Assembly (NCBI RefSeq): GCF_011044495.1
Contig: NZ_CP049143.1
Location: forward strand, 2,728,001-2,792,000
Source of the DNA: Roseimicrobium sp. ORNL1
Lineage (GTDB): Bacteria > Verrucomicrobiota > Verrucomicrobiia > Verrucomicrobiales > Verrucomicrobiaceae
DNA length: 64,000 nt
Direction of reading: 5' to 3'
Made by a program: the position numbers and the translations under genes. Numbering within the stretch: position 1 is the first letter of the stretch; the number at the start of each line of letters is the position of its first letter. Below, piece by piece: positions 42,813-51,472 of the stretch. A model generated the notes under the pieces. The model had not been told where the DNA came from, searched no databases, and saw only the letters and a list, made by a program, of their open reading frames with translations.

Positions 42813-43443
42813 CCTGCCACCATCATCCACATCGCATCGTATTGTATATTTCTTATGATACTAACACCCCTCCTCACTCTCTTCCTCGTGCTCCTTCTCG
42901 TCATCGAGCTGAACGCCACTCCACCCATCCGGGTAGCCCAGAGGGCCTTCGTCCACCCACATCCCGCCACTCCACCTGCACGGGGCTGACGTTATACCCC
43001 ATGTGAGTGATATAACGCAAAGCAGCCAAGCAACGAAATAGCAGGGCAACCACAGCATTTACGCACCTCGCGTGATTGGCACGTCTCGTGATATGTCCGA
43101 CGCGATCCAGTCAGAAGCCTCTCTGAGCGGCTCCACCTTGCGCGAAGCGCCTTGGAGTGCGTGTGCGTAGCACCGCTTTGGGAGGCAACACCGCGAGGTG
43201 GATGACGCAGGATCCATTCATAATCCCAAGCGGAGGCCGCAGACTGATCCGTCCTTGTGATGCAAAACTTCCCAGCGTGAGCGCGCCAAGTTGCTCGAAG
43301 CTCCGCGCCCAAGAGTCGTGTTCCACCGTCGGGCGTCGCTCAGCTCACGAGACGATTCCCATTGGCTTCACTTCGTGGTCAACCTCACGCCCATGTGCAA
43401 AGCGGGACGCCGGCGGTTGGCAAAGCCGGTGCGGAGCGAGCGG
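42813..43443. other. Repeat-filled gene-free region
   Basis: This 631-bp gap contains a family D copy (42930-42998), an AAAGCAGCC stretch near 43020 and the full family A element at 43082-43354. No gene recognised. Confidence 0.6.
43082..43354. repeat. Family A palindromic element, copy A3
   Basis: CGTCTCGTGA at 43082-43091 and TCACGAGACG at 43345-43354 are exact inverted ends of a 273-bp element. The left half carries CACCTTGCGCGAAGCGCCTT followed by GGAGTGCG; the right half carries a segment shared with copy A1 (GAGTCGTGTTCC). Confidence 0.85.
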
Positions 43444-43974
43444 TCATGGCTTCCTGGAGTCGCCTTTATCCTTTTCCCGGCGACTCTTCCTAAATGCTCG
43501 ATACGTATCGACCGTGTCGTCCCAAAGAATGCACAGGATCACAATGACAAGGCCATACATTAGACCAATGGCACCACCTTTCCCCATGGTGCGATAGGCC
43601 CACGCAATCGGAGAAACCACGTTGATGCTCTGAACTTTTCCGGACTCGAGGTCCGCAAACTGTTTGCGCGTGCCTTCGGTAAGCCAATATCCGACCAGGG
43701 CAACGCCGATGAGAGCTACGACATGAAAGAACAGCTTCGTGCCAGGCCCCATGTTTGATTCTCCGATCTCCGGACTGCTGAAAAATGTTCGTTCCGGCAC
43801 CTCCTCGCCCTGCTCTCTGCGTTCGGCATCTTTCCTCTTTTGTCGCCGGTCGCTTATCAAAAACCACGCGATAAGACCAAGTGTCGGGATGAGGAAAAAT
43901 GCCCAGACGCACACAAGGATCACGTCAGGGCGATCAAAGAAGGACTCAGATTGGTCATTCCACGCAGGTCTCAT
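43444..43974 (-). CDS. Membrane protein with three hydrophobic segments
   Basis: The ATG at 43974 (MRPAWNDQSESFF) gives 176 residues. Hydrophobic segments are VILVCVWAFFLIPTLGLIAW, LFFHVVALIGVALVGYWL and GGAIGLMYGLVIVILCILW. A strongly charged cytosolic loop (SDRRQKRKDAERREQGEE) follows the first, and the C-terminus is basic. Family not recognised. It stands alone between family A and D elements. Confidence 0.7.
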   Translation of the reverse strand: MRPAWNDQSESFFDRPDVILVCVWAFFLIPTLGLIAWFLISDRRQKRKDAERREQGEEVPERTFFSSPEIGESNMGPGTKLFFHVVALIGVALVGYWLTEGTRKQFADLESGKVQSINVVSPIAWAYRTMGKGGAIGLMYGLVIVILCILWDDTVDTYRAFRKSRREKDKGDSRKP

Positions 43975-44294
43975 TTTTTTGCAGATTCTGTCAGAAAACA
44001 TCGCCTGCAACCCCGCCTTGCAGAAAAGTTTCCGCCATTACCCTGCGTGCTCATTCTTCTCCTCCTCGGCTTCGTCCGGGCAGCCCGGAGGGCCTTCGTC
44101 CACCCGCATCCCACCACTCCATCTGCACGGGGCTGACGTTCTACCTGTCTCAGTCCCATCGGGTAAGCGGCGCTCATTCCCCTCGATTGGTTTTGACTGC
44201 AATTGCAGATTTTGGTAGCATCACCGGTAATGCGCGGGGCGTTGGGACCCTTTAGTCCTGTCCTCCGTGCACAACCCCAAAGGACCACGGTGCC
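43975..44294. other. Divergent intergenic region with a family D element
   Basis: This 320-bp gap contains a family D copy at 44077-44145 (CCCGGAGGGCCTTCGTCCAC and CGGGGCTGACGTTCTACC) and must carry the promoters of the membrane protein and the PEP-CTERM gene. Confidence 0.6.
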
Positions 44295-45554
44295 ATGCGC
44301 CACGTCGGTAGTTTCGGTCTCAGGCACGGCATGGCCATGCTTTCGGGGTACGTGATGGGGACCTTGCTCGCCGGGTGGTTTTGTTGTTTCCAGGGGACGC
44401 GGGCGCTCGCGGTGGATTACACGGCCACCTCTGTAAGTGGCGGCACCTGGCAGACCACGGCCCCCTGGTCCGTGGTTCCCACCGGGAGTGTGAATGGCTA
44501 CCCCAATAACGTCGGCACGGACGTGTTTGATGTCTTCATCCCCAACAACGTCACGTTCGACCTGAATGCGGACGTCACCATTCGCGATATCACCATCTCG
44601 AATGGCATGGTCTTCAACAACGCGGCCAACCGGACAATCCATGTCGAAGGCGATGCGGTGGTGGATGGTATCTTCACCACGCAATCTTCCCTGCACATCA
44701 TCCTGGACGGCACCACGCAGATCAATGGCACCGTCCAGTTGCTGAATGGTGCCAGCGCCTTGAACAACGGCACCCTCATCATCGGTCCCACCAGTACGGG
44801 AATCATCGCGGCAGGCGCCGCCGTCGGTCCGATAGGATACACCTTGCGCAATACCGGCACCTTTACGCTGAACCGCGCCTCGGGCGCGAACATGCAGAAC
44901 TTTGTCATTCAGAATGTAGGCGTCTTCAATGTCTTCCAGGGTGCCGAGACGCAGATCACCTCCTACACCCAGACCGCCGGCATCACGCAGATACTCGGCG
45001 CCGGTGGCATGCAGGGAAACAATTTCAGCTTTCAGGGTGGCACCCTCATGGTGGAGGGCTCCGGACTCACCGGCTCTTCCATCAACTTCGCCGGCGTCAC
45101 GGTGGAAATCGGTCCCGCCGTGGACCAGGCCGGGGCCGTCACCATCAATGGGAATCTCAACGTCAGTGCCCCGAGCACGTTCAACTATGACATCGGTGGC
45201 ACCACGCCCATCACCCAGTTCGATCAGCTCACCACCAATACCGGCATCCAGCTCAATCAAATCACGCTCTCCATCAGCTTCATCAATGGATTCATCCCCA
45301 CCGCCATTGATGCCTTTCCCATCCTCCTGGGGAACAATCTCAACGGCCCCTTCGCCAATGAAGTGGGGGGACTCGTGATTCTGCCAGGTGTGGGCCAGTT
45401 CGATGTCATCCACAATCAGAACTCCATCGTCCTGACAAACTTCGTCGTGCCCGAGCCCTCCGTCACGCTCTTGCTGGGCATGGCCTCCGCCTGCCTGCTC
45501 CTCCGGCGGAGTGCCCCTCGACGGCTTGTCGCACAGGGTGTGGTGGATGAGTGA
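44295..45554 (+). CDS. PEP-CTERM exported surface protein
   Basis: The 419-residue protein has an N-terminal signal segment (MLSGYVMGTLLAGWFCC, then RALAVDYT). The C-terminus has a PEP-CTERM tail: VPEP, hydrophobic SVTLLLGMASACLLL, then an Arg cluster (RRSAPRR), here followed by about 10 extra residues. The tail is a sorting signal processed by exosortases in bacteria that also make exopolysaccharide. The middle is beta-rich with repeats like NNGTLIIGPTSTGIIAAG and QTAGITQILGAGG, resembling autotransporter beta-helix or solenoid repeats. No exosortase gene is in the window. Biofilm or surface deposition is inferred. Confidence 0.9.
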   Translation: MRHVGSFGLRHGMAMLSGYVMGTLLAGWFCCFQGTRALAVDYTATSVSGGTWQTTAPWSVVPTGSVNGYPNNVGTDVFDVFIPNNVTFDLNADVTIRDITISNGMVFNNAANRTIHVEGDAVVDGIFTTQSSLHIILDGTTQINGTVQLLNGASALNNGTLIIGPTSTGIIAAGAAVGPIGYTLRNTGTFTLNRASGANMQNFVIQNVGVFNVFQGAETQITSYTQTAGITQILGAGGMQGNNFSFQGGTLMVEGSGLTGSSINFAGVTVEIGPAVDQAGAVTINGNLNVSAPSTFNYDIGGTTPITQFDQLTTNTGIQLNQITLSISFINGFIPTAIDAFPILLGNNLNGPFANEVGGLVILPGVGQFDVIHNQNSIVLTNFVVPEPSVTLLLGMASACLLLRRSAPRRLVAQGVVDE

Positions 45555-45693
45555 TGAACTGAAATGAAGTGGAAGGGGATGCCTGCGATTGTATCCCAGC
45601 ACATCCATTCCTGATACACCGTGATGAGCTCCTCCACCGGATGCGCCAGCGTTCATCCAGCGCAGGCGGGCGAGAGCGTTTCAGGCGTGATTA

Positions 45694-45966
45694 TTACGTC
45701 ACGATAGGTAGTCCGAAGACCGAGGCCCACCACTCGCCATATGGCCGCAGTAACAGGCCAAGGGGCGTGTTGTGAACCACCCACCAATAGGGAGTTTCGT
45801 ACGCCATGAGCCAATTGGGGACGCCTGGGCCCCACCGGTACACTGCCTGGTGCAGCGGGGCGACCGTGAGGAGGTACACCACAGGCACCGCCAGAATCCA
45901 TCCCAACGTATGAGCGAGCGTGCGCTTCTCCAGTGCATCGTCATCAGTCACATTCATGGCAAACAT
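45694..45966 (-). CDS. Small membrane protein of the LYxLTxPP family (member 3)
   Basis: From the ATG at 45966 (MFAMNVTDD; another at 45957) the product has 90 residues. It contains the family TM segment LGWILAVPVVYLLTVAPLHQ, then VPNWLMAYETPYWWVVHNTP and LGLLLRPYGEWWASVFGLP. The aligned positions with the copies at 48 kb are W-L-x-x-Y, PY-x-W, TPLG and WW. It lies 43 nt after the VOC gene's stop on the same strand, so both may be on one transcript. Confidence 0.65.
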   Translation of the reverse strand: MFAMNVTDDDALEKRTLAHTLGWILAVPVVYLLTVAPLHQAVYRWGPGVPNWLMAYETPYWWVVHNTPLGLLLRPYGEWWASVFGLPIVT

Positions 45967-46009
45967 ATCAGGCACCGTGTCTCCCTTCGAGGAAGGCGGT
46001 GCACGCTCA

Positions 46010-46450
46010 TCAGAAAAATTCCTCCGCGAGCGCGACGATGATACCCGCGGGACCTCGCAGGTAGCACAGCCGGTAGGCGTCCCCGTACTGCACCATCTCG
46101 CCGAGGAGTTCCGCGCCGTGCTCGCGCATGCGTGCCACAGTGTCGTCAATGTCCTCCACCGCAAACATGATCTGCCGGAGGCCCAGCGTATTTGGCGGAG
46201 CGATGGCCGGCTCAACCGTGACCAGCGCAGGATGGTGGTACTTCGTCAGCTCCACACGCCCGTCGCCATCTGGCGTCCGCATCATCGCGATGTCCGCCTG
46301 CGTGCCTTCCAGCCCGCAGAGCCGGTCCACCATGTCTCCCTCCACGGATGTCTGGCCCTCCAGCGCCATGCCAAGCGCGGTGAAGAACGCGATGGCCGCC
46401 GGGAGGTCCTCCACGACGATGGTGGTGTGATCCATTCTCTTGATTGCCAT
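46010..46450 (-). CDS. VOC/glyoxalase-fold protein
   Basis: The ATG at 46450 (MAIKRMDHTTIVV) gives 146 residues. Two beta-alpha-beta-beta-beta halves are visible: MDHTTIVVEDLPAAIAFFTA near the start with a potential metal-ligand His, and LRQIMFAVEDIDDTVARMRE in the second half. The C-terminal GEMVQYGDAYRLCYLRGPAG, followed by IIVALAE, gives the conserved acidic final ligand region. VOC proteins include glyoxalases, dioxygenases and fosfomycin-resistance enzymes; the substrate cannot be deduced. The next gene on the strand is a small membrane protein. Confidence 0.93.
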   Translation of the reverse strand: MAIKRMDHTTIVVEDLPAAIAFFTALGMALEGQTSVEGDMVDRLCGLEGTQADIAMMRTPDGDGRVELTKYHHPALVTVEPAIAPPNTLGLRQIMFAVEDIDDTVARMREHGAELLGEMVQYGDAYRLCYLRGPAGIIVALAEEFF

Positions 46451-47012
46451 GACCGCGATATAACACGGGCTGCAGTTCATGCGCAATCTTCCTCTGCCAA
46501 TGGCTGTGCCAATAGCAGTCGCACATGTTGTTCTCTTCGCGCCTGCACTTCAGGTTGGAGGAGGGCAACCTGTGGAAGTAGCGAACGACCTGATGAAGCC
46601 ACATGCATCTGGCACGTGGAAGGAGCGCTTTGCGTCTTGGAGTGCGGTGGCAAGCGCTAAGGCGCGACACCGCTTTGAACGGAGGAATCTAGTTCTGATG
46701 TTCCGCAGAGCGTTGGAGCAATACAGTGTCCAATGATCCAGCTTGAGTCCATCTTGGAATTGGCACGAGAGAGCGCTTTATGACGCTTCTCTCTCCGCTC
46801 AAAGCGGTGTCGCGCCTGAAGCTTGCCACCGCACTCCAAGACGCAAAGCGACCTGGCACGTTGCATGGGCGCGCCGCGCGTCATTTCCCTGTTCCTCTCA
46901 CCACGTTTTTAGCCGGGCGCCTATACACCTCGCGGGAGGCAACATAACGAGTTGCGTGACGCAGGATCCATCCATGACCCCGCGCGGACGTGCCCACTCA
47001 TGGCCCTTCACC
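46451..47012. other. Gene-free region with a family B element
   Basis: This 562-bp gap is largely occupied by the family B pair at 46603-46865. Nothing else was recognised. Confidence 0.55.
46603..46865. repeat. Family B nested inverted repeat, copy B2
   Basis: The left arm (46603-46680) starts GCATCTGGCACGTGGAAGG and contains CTTTGCGTCTTGGAGTGCGG and CGCGACACCGCTTTGAAC. The right arm (46798-46865) is its reverse complement. The ~117-bp centre is less conserved between copies. Confidence 0.85.
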
Positions 47013-47660
47013 TCAGCCCTCCTCCGGCACGGACTCATGAGACACCATGATAAGCTCCTCCACCGGGTAGCCCAGCGAGCGTGCGCGGGACTTCAGCTCC
47101 ACGAGAGTTCCCTCATCCATGTGCGGCGTGCGTGAGAGAATCCACAGGTGGTCCCTGTCCTCGCTGGATACGAGGGCATAGCTGTAGTTCCTCTGGTCCA
47201 GTGCAATCACGTGGTACGTCGCGTAGAAAGGGGAGTATACCTTCGACTTGAAGCTGCCCGTGCCCGCATCACCCACCCTCTTCGCATGGCCATCCGAGGT
47301 CTTCCATTTGCGGGACTTCGTATCGTAGCCGCGATTGAGTATCAGCATCCCGCCATCCGGGCTCTCGGAGTACGTCGCGGTCACATTCGTCTGGTTGCGC
47401 TCAAAGGGGTGGTCCAGCCTTGCGATTTCATACCACCGGCCCTCATAGCGCTTCAGGTCAAAGCCGCGCACCGCGGTCACGGTTGACTTTGCAGGCGCGG
47501 AGACACAACTGGGCAGCAGACCCAGCATCAACCCCGCCGCAGCCAGCGAAAGCACCGCGCGAGATGCAGATGCAGACGTAGATGCCCATGCAGTACGAGA
47601 GAAAGGGAAAGCGCCGCAGACACGCAGATGCAGGCGGGAAAAGAAAGTCGTTTTCATCAC
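47013..47660 (-). CDS. Outer-membrane lipocalin lipoprotein (Blc-like)
   Basis: The 215-residue product has a long N-terminal leader ending in a lipobox (AAGLMLGLLPSC, Cys52), so it is likely a lipoprotein; the start may lie at 47660 or 47657. The lipocalin signature GxW appears as RYEGRWYEIARLDHPFERNQ. The second motif region is YSYALVSSEDRDHLWILSRT. Blc lipocalins bind lysophospholipids or fatty acids at the outer membrane and help with envelope stress. The unusually long leader of ~50 residues leaves some doubt about the true start. Confidence 0.93.
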   Translation of the reverse strand: MMKTTFFSRLHLRVCGAFPFSRTAWASTSASASRAVLSLAAAGLMLGLLPSCVSAPAKSTVTAVRGFDLKRYEGRWYEIARLDHPFERNQTNVTATYSESPDGGMLILNRGYDTKSRKWKTSDGHAKRVGDAGTGSFKSKVYSPFYATYHVIALDQRNYSYALVSSEDRDHLWILSRTPHMDEGTLVELKSRARSLGYPVEELIMVSHESVPEEG

Positions 47661-48056
47661 GAGTGAGATGGAGTGAATGGAAAGTGAAAGTGAAAGCGAA
47701 TGATTCGAAGCGAATCAAGCGCGGTGCAGTGAAGTGAAATGAAGTGAAGGGGGCGAACTGGATTCACCGGGCAAGCAGAACAGGGTGGGGGAGCACCATA
47801 GACTCATTTTCCCCATGATCCACGATTCGTTGATCGTGGGGCCCGCTCCTCCACAAAAAGGGACGGTAGGGATGCGCTCCTGCGCGTCCGTAGATAGTGG
47901 GCGGAGGGGGAGGGGGATGCCATGTGGTGAGGCCGTTTCGTGCCGTAGTTCCACACCGCCTCCGCCCGCCTGAAGTCGGACGCGCAGGAGCGCATTCCTA
48001 CCGCCTCACCTTCACCTTCCAATAGCATCTCCTCCCTCTACACAGCATTTACCCAC
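47661..48056. repeat. Gene-free region with a family H inverted repeat
   Basis: Arms at 47864-47891 and 47977-48003 (GGACGCGCAGGAGCGCAT and partner) are near-perfect reverse complements. A second stem, GTGGGCGGAGG/CCTCCGCCC, lies inside. A single related arm occurs at 57173-57208. No gene was seen in the 396-bp gap. Confidence 0.65.
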
Positions 48057-48347
48057 TCACTCCAGCGCGGCACGCCACCACGCTCCATACTTGTTCAGCG
48101 GATATCCCAGCGGTGTCTCCTCCGCGACCCAGAGATAGGGTTTCGTATAAATCATCAGCCACGTGGGCGGGCGCTGCGGCACCCCGTACGAGAGTTTGCG
48201 AGGCATCGCCAGAAAGAAGATGGGCGGCAGCGTCAGCAGATACAGCAGCGGCACCGCCAGCAGCGCGAGCATCCAGGCCATCCACGCGGAGGATGCGGTT
48301 GCGGGTCGCTCATGTTCCCGCTCATCATGGGACGGGGCATCACTCAT
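48057..48347 (-). CDS. Small membrane protein of the LYxLTxPP family (member 4)
   Basis: The 96-residue product has the TM segment MLALLAVPLLYLLTLPPIFF, then PPTWLMIYTKPYLWVAEETP and LGYPLNKYGAWWRAALE. Its ATG overlaps the TGA of the upstream paralogue (48344), indicating translational coupling of the two. N-terminal residues are charged and variable (MSDAPSHDEREHERPA). Function is unknown; it may form oligomers with its coupled sister. Confidence 0.75.
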   Translation of the reverse strand: MSDAPSHDEREHERPATASSAWMAWMLALLAVPLLYLLTLPPIFFLAMPRKLSYGVPQRPPTWLMIYTKPYLWVAEETPLGYPLNKYGAWWRAALE

Positions 48348-48694
48348 GGGTTCATTGGTAGAGGGGGTGGCCTTGTGGAATGGTCATCATCAAACAAGGT
48401 CATCCACCATATGGTATACCTCACCAGCGGCATGCGCAGAGGTGTCTCCTCAATCAACCAGTCATACGGGGCCGAGTACGCCCGCAGCCACTTCGGTGGA
48501 TTGAGGATGGCGGGCTGGCCACCGACCTTGAATGTCGTCAGTCTGACCGGTGGCAGCGTCAGCACATACAGCACCGGCACCGTCAGCAGCGCGAGCGCCC
48601 AGCCCATATTGCGAAAAGCGGAACGCGATTCCGGGGTGCTCTCACTGTCGCTGCCGTCGGTATTTGTCTGCATGTTCGTCGTTGCAATCATCAT
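48344..48694 (-). CDS. Small membrane protein of the LYxLTxPP family (member 5)
   Basis: Starting at ATG 48694 (another at 48691) the product has about 116 residues. After a polar N-terminus comes LALLTVPVLYVLTLPPVRL, then PPKWLRAYSAPYDWLIEETP, LRMPLVRYTIWW and a Pro-rich tail. The shared positions align with members 1, 3 and 4. The stop overlaps the ATG of member 4 (ATGA). The gene is divergent from the DUF1549/1553 gene, with less than 80 bp between starts. Confidence 0.72.
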   Translation of the reverse strand: MMIATTNMQTNTDGSDSESTPESRSAFRNMGWALALLTVPVLYVLTLPPVRLTTFKVGGQPAILNPPKWLRAYSAPYDWLIEETPLRMPLVRYTIWWMTLFDDDHSTRPPPLPMNP

Positions 48695-48770
48695 GCTTTT
48701 GAACAGACAAGGCTGCAAGCCGCAAGAACCCTTCGGCCAAACCCGTATGCGTGCCACTCACACCTGCGAC

Positions 48771-51086
48771 ATGAAACTCACTCCTGCCGCCCGCACCCAC
48801 ACTCGCGCCTGCGGTTTCCATTTCCTCACGGTGGCCGCCGCCCTCATCGCGTCCCTCGGTCTCGCGAGTCTTGTCACTGCCGCGGATGCGAAGCCTGTCC
48901 CCGCACCCGCACCCACTCTACCATCGTCCCCCGATTCCGCCGCCGTCCAAATCAACAACCACCTCATCGCCCACTGGCAGAAGAACAACGTCACGCCGAA
49001 TCCACCCGCGAGCGAGGAGACCTTCATCCGCCGGGTGTATCTGGATATCATGGGCCGCATTCCCACCCTGCAGGAGGCCCGCGCTTATCTGGAAGATGAT
49101 GCCCCGCTCCTGAAGAAGCGTGGTGCCCTCATCGACGCCCTCCTCGCCAGCGAAGGCCACGCACTGCACATGTACGCCTTCTGGGCAGACATCCTCCGCG
49201 TGCAGTCGAATGCCAACGGCGGCCAGGGGAACATGACCTCCAAGCCGTATGTCGAGCACGTGAAGCAGCGCATCCGGGAGAACCAGCCGTATGACAAGTT
49301 CGTGCACGAGCTCCTCACCGCTCAGGGCAAGGTCTGGCAGAATCCTGCCATCGGCTACTACATGCGCGACCTCGGCATGCCCCTCGAGAATCTCGCCAGC
49401 ACCTCGCGCATCTTCCTCGGCACCCGCATCGAGTGCGCGCAGTGTCATAATGATCCCTTCGACAAGACGACGCAGATGCAGTTCTACCAGATGGCGGCCT
49501 TCACCTATCCCCTGGAGACGAACTACACCGGCATCACCGCGCAGGACACCGTGAACAAGATGCGGCGCACTGCGGAGAAAAATCCCCAGCAGGCCGCGCA
49601 GGCACGCTGGCTCGGCACCATTTCAGAAAACCTCGGCGACTTCGTCCGCTACAGCAAGGTGCAGGCCGAGCCGGAGAAGCGCCAGCTCAAGCTTCCGCAC
49701 GACTATCAATACAGCGACGCCAGGCCCAAGGACCGCATCACTCCCGCCACCATGCTCGGGGAGAAGGTCACCTGCGACCCGCTGAAGGAAGACAGCGTGA
49801 AGGCCTTCGCCGACTGGCTCACCTCACCGCAGAATCCACGCTTCACCACCGTCATCGCGAACCGCCTTTGGAAGAAAGTTTTCGGGCGCGGCCTTATCGA
49901 GCCGGTGGATGAAATCACCGACCACACCGTGGCGGGCGACCCCGAGCTCATGCGTTCCCTGGAGCAGCTCATGCGCGACGTGCGCTATGACACCCGCGCC
50001 TTCCTCGCCGTGCTCTATCGTACCGATGCCTACCAGCGCGAGGCCTCACGCGTGGAGTTGCAGCCGGGCGAGGCTTGTCATTTCACCGGCCCGCTCCTGC
50101 GCCGCATGACCGCGGAGCAGATATGGGATTCCTTCATCACCCTCATCAACCCGAATCCCGAGCTTCCCCGCCGCCACGGCATCGATGCGGACATGGCCTC
50201 GCGCATCTTATACAAGGGCAAGCTCAGCGATGCCCTTGACCTGCTCGATGCGCAGGAAGTCTTCGACGGCTCCATGAAGGCCGCCCTCGCCTATGAAGCC
50301 AGCGCCCAGGAGTCCAAGGTGCTGAAGGACAAGTTCACCGCCGCGCAGAAGGCCAAGGACAAGCCCCTCATGGAAAAGCTCAATGTCGAGATACGCATGT
50401 TGAGCTTCACCTCGCGCACCGGCATCCATGACAACGTCGTCGTCCCCGCCGTCGCCCGTCTCTATACGAAGAAGACCGGCCAGCCCGCGCCAGCACCCAT
50501 CCCGGTGCGCACGCCCACGATGAAGGAACTGCAACAGGCCGGCCAGCAGCGCGACTACATCCCCGTGCCCGGCTATGATCTCGACCCCGCCATCAAGCAT
50601 GATGAAGAAGCCGCCGCGCAGACTCGCGATGGCATCTTCCGTGCTGAAGCCCAGCGTTATGCGATTCCCTCGACCGATATCGATAAATACATCGCCGCCC
50701 GCCGTCATCACGCCGCCGAGTGGAAGCGCGCCGCCGAGCTCGACTCACCCGCGCCGCGCGGGCACTTCCTCCGCGAGTTCGGCCAGAGCGACCGCGACAT
50801 GATTGAGAACTCCAGCGCCGATGCCGCCATCGCCCAGGCGCTCGTGCTGATGAACAGCTCCATCTTTGAGGAAATCACCAAACGCTACACCCAGCTCGGC
50901 CTCAATCTCACCCGCGCGCAGTATCCCGAAGACCAGGTGGACATCATCTACCAAACTCTTCTCACAAGGAAGCCCACCGCCGCCGAGAAAGCCGCCTGGG
51001 AAAAAGCCAAAGCCCGCGGCCTGGACAAGCCCGAAGACCTCATCTACGCACTCATCAATACGCAGCAGTTCATCTTTGTGCAGTAG
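48771..51086 (+). CDS. DUF1549/DUF1553 protein with c-type haem motif
   Basis: The ATG at 48771 opens a signal peptide (FHFLTVAAALIASLGLASLV, cleavage near TAADAK), giving 771 residues. The DUF1549 part includes FIRRVYLDIMGRIPTLQEAR and the haem-type CAQCH motif at Cys222-Cys225-His226. The DUF1553 part (~330-760) includes NPRFTTVIANRLWKKVFGRG and a C-terminal LITLINPNP/LYQTLLTRKPT-like helical region. These proteins are abundant in Planctomycetes and Verrucomicrobia and are usually paired with a DUF1501 gene; no such partner is adjacent here. They are thought to take part in polysaccharide or sulfated-glycan breakdown, but the reaction is not established. Confidence 0.93.
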   Translation: MKLTPAARTHTRACGFHFLTVAAALIASLGLASLVTAADAKPVPAPAPTLPSSPDSAAVQINNHLIAHWQKNNVTPNPPASEETFIRRVYLDIMGRIPTLQEARAYLEDDAPLLKKRGALIDALLASEGHALHMYAFWADILRVQSNANGGQGNMTSKPYVEHVKQRIRENQPYDKFVHELLTAQGKVWQNPAIGYYMRDLGMPLENLASTSRIFLGTRIECAQCHNDPFDKTTQMQFYQMAAFTYPLETNYTGITAQDTVNKMRRTAEKNPQQAAQARWLGTISENLGDFVRYSKVQAEPEKRQLKLPHDYQYSDARPKDRITPATMLGEKVTCDPLKEDSVKAFADWLTSPQNPRFTTVIANRLWKKVFGRGLIEPVDEITDHTVAGDPELMRSLEQLMRDVRYDTRAFLAVLYRTDAYQREASRVELQPGEACHFTGPLLRRMTAEQIWDSFITLINPNPELPRRHGIDADMASRILYKGKLSDALDLLDAQEVFDGSMKAALAYEASAQESKVLKDKFTAAQKAKDKPLMEKLNVEIRMLSFTSRTGIHDNVVVPAVARLYTKKTGQPAPAPIPVRTPTMKELQQAGQQRDYIPVPGYDLDPAIKHDEEAAAQTRDGIFRAEAQRYAIPSTDIDKYIAARRHHAAEWKRAAELDSPAPRGHFLREFGQSDRDMIENSSADAAIAQALVLMNSSIFEEITKRYTQLGLNLTRAQYPEDQVDIIYQTLLTRKPTAAEKAAWEKAKARGLDKPEDLIYALINTQQFIFVQ

Positions 51087-51177
51087 GGAAGGGGAGGGGA
51101 GGCGAAGCTCTATAAAATAGGAAACTGTGCGTTGTTTAAACAGGGAGATAGCGCACTGCGTGCCAGCTCAATAAACC

Positions 51178-51416
51178 AGTTCGCTTTGCGTCTTGGAGTG
51201 CGGTGGCACAGGCCTCCCTTGAGGCCGCGACACCGCTTTGAACGAAGGAGTCTCGTCCTGATGGGCTGGGCAACTTGAGTGGAATCCAGCATCCGAAACT
51301 TCGACCGTGATTCCGCTCCATCATTCTCATTCTCTCCGTTCAAAGCGGTGTCGCGCCTTAGCGCTTGCCACCGCACTCCAAGACGCAAAGCGATCCTTCC
51401 ACGTGCCAGATGAAAG
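51178..51416. repeat. Family B nested inverted repeat, copy B3
   Basis: Arms at 51178-51243 (CGCTTTGCGTCTTGGAGTGC...) and 51339-51416 are reverse complements. The right end reads TTCCACGTGCCAGATG, as in copy B2. It fills most of the 386-bp gap (51087-51472) between two convergent genes, so it could also serve as a hairpin terminator. Confidence 0.85.
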
Positions 51417-51472
51417 GGAACCAGGTTCGTTATTCGATGTGTTGAGACGAATTTTTCGATCTCCCCACCCCC

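Noticed and set aside
43971-45656. Minus-strand frame of 561 codons
   Set aside because: It is opposite the PEP-CTERM gene, whose signal peptide and sorting tail are clear.
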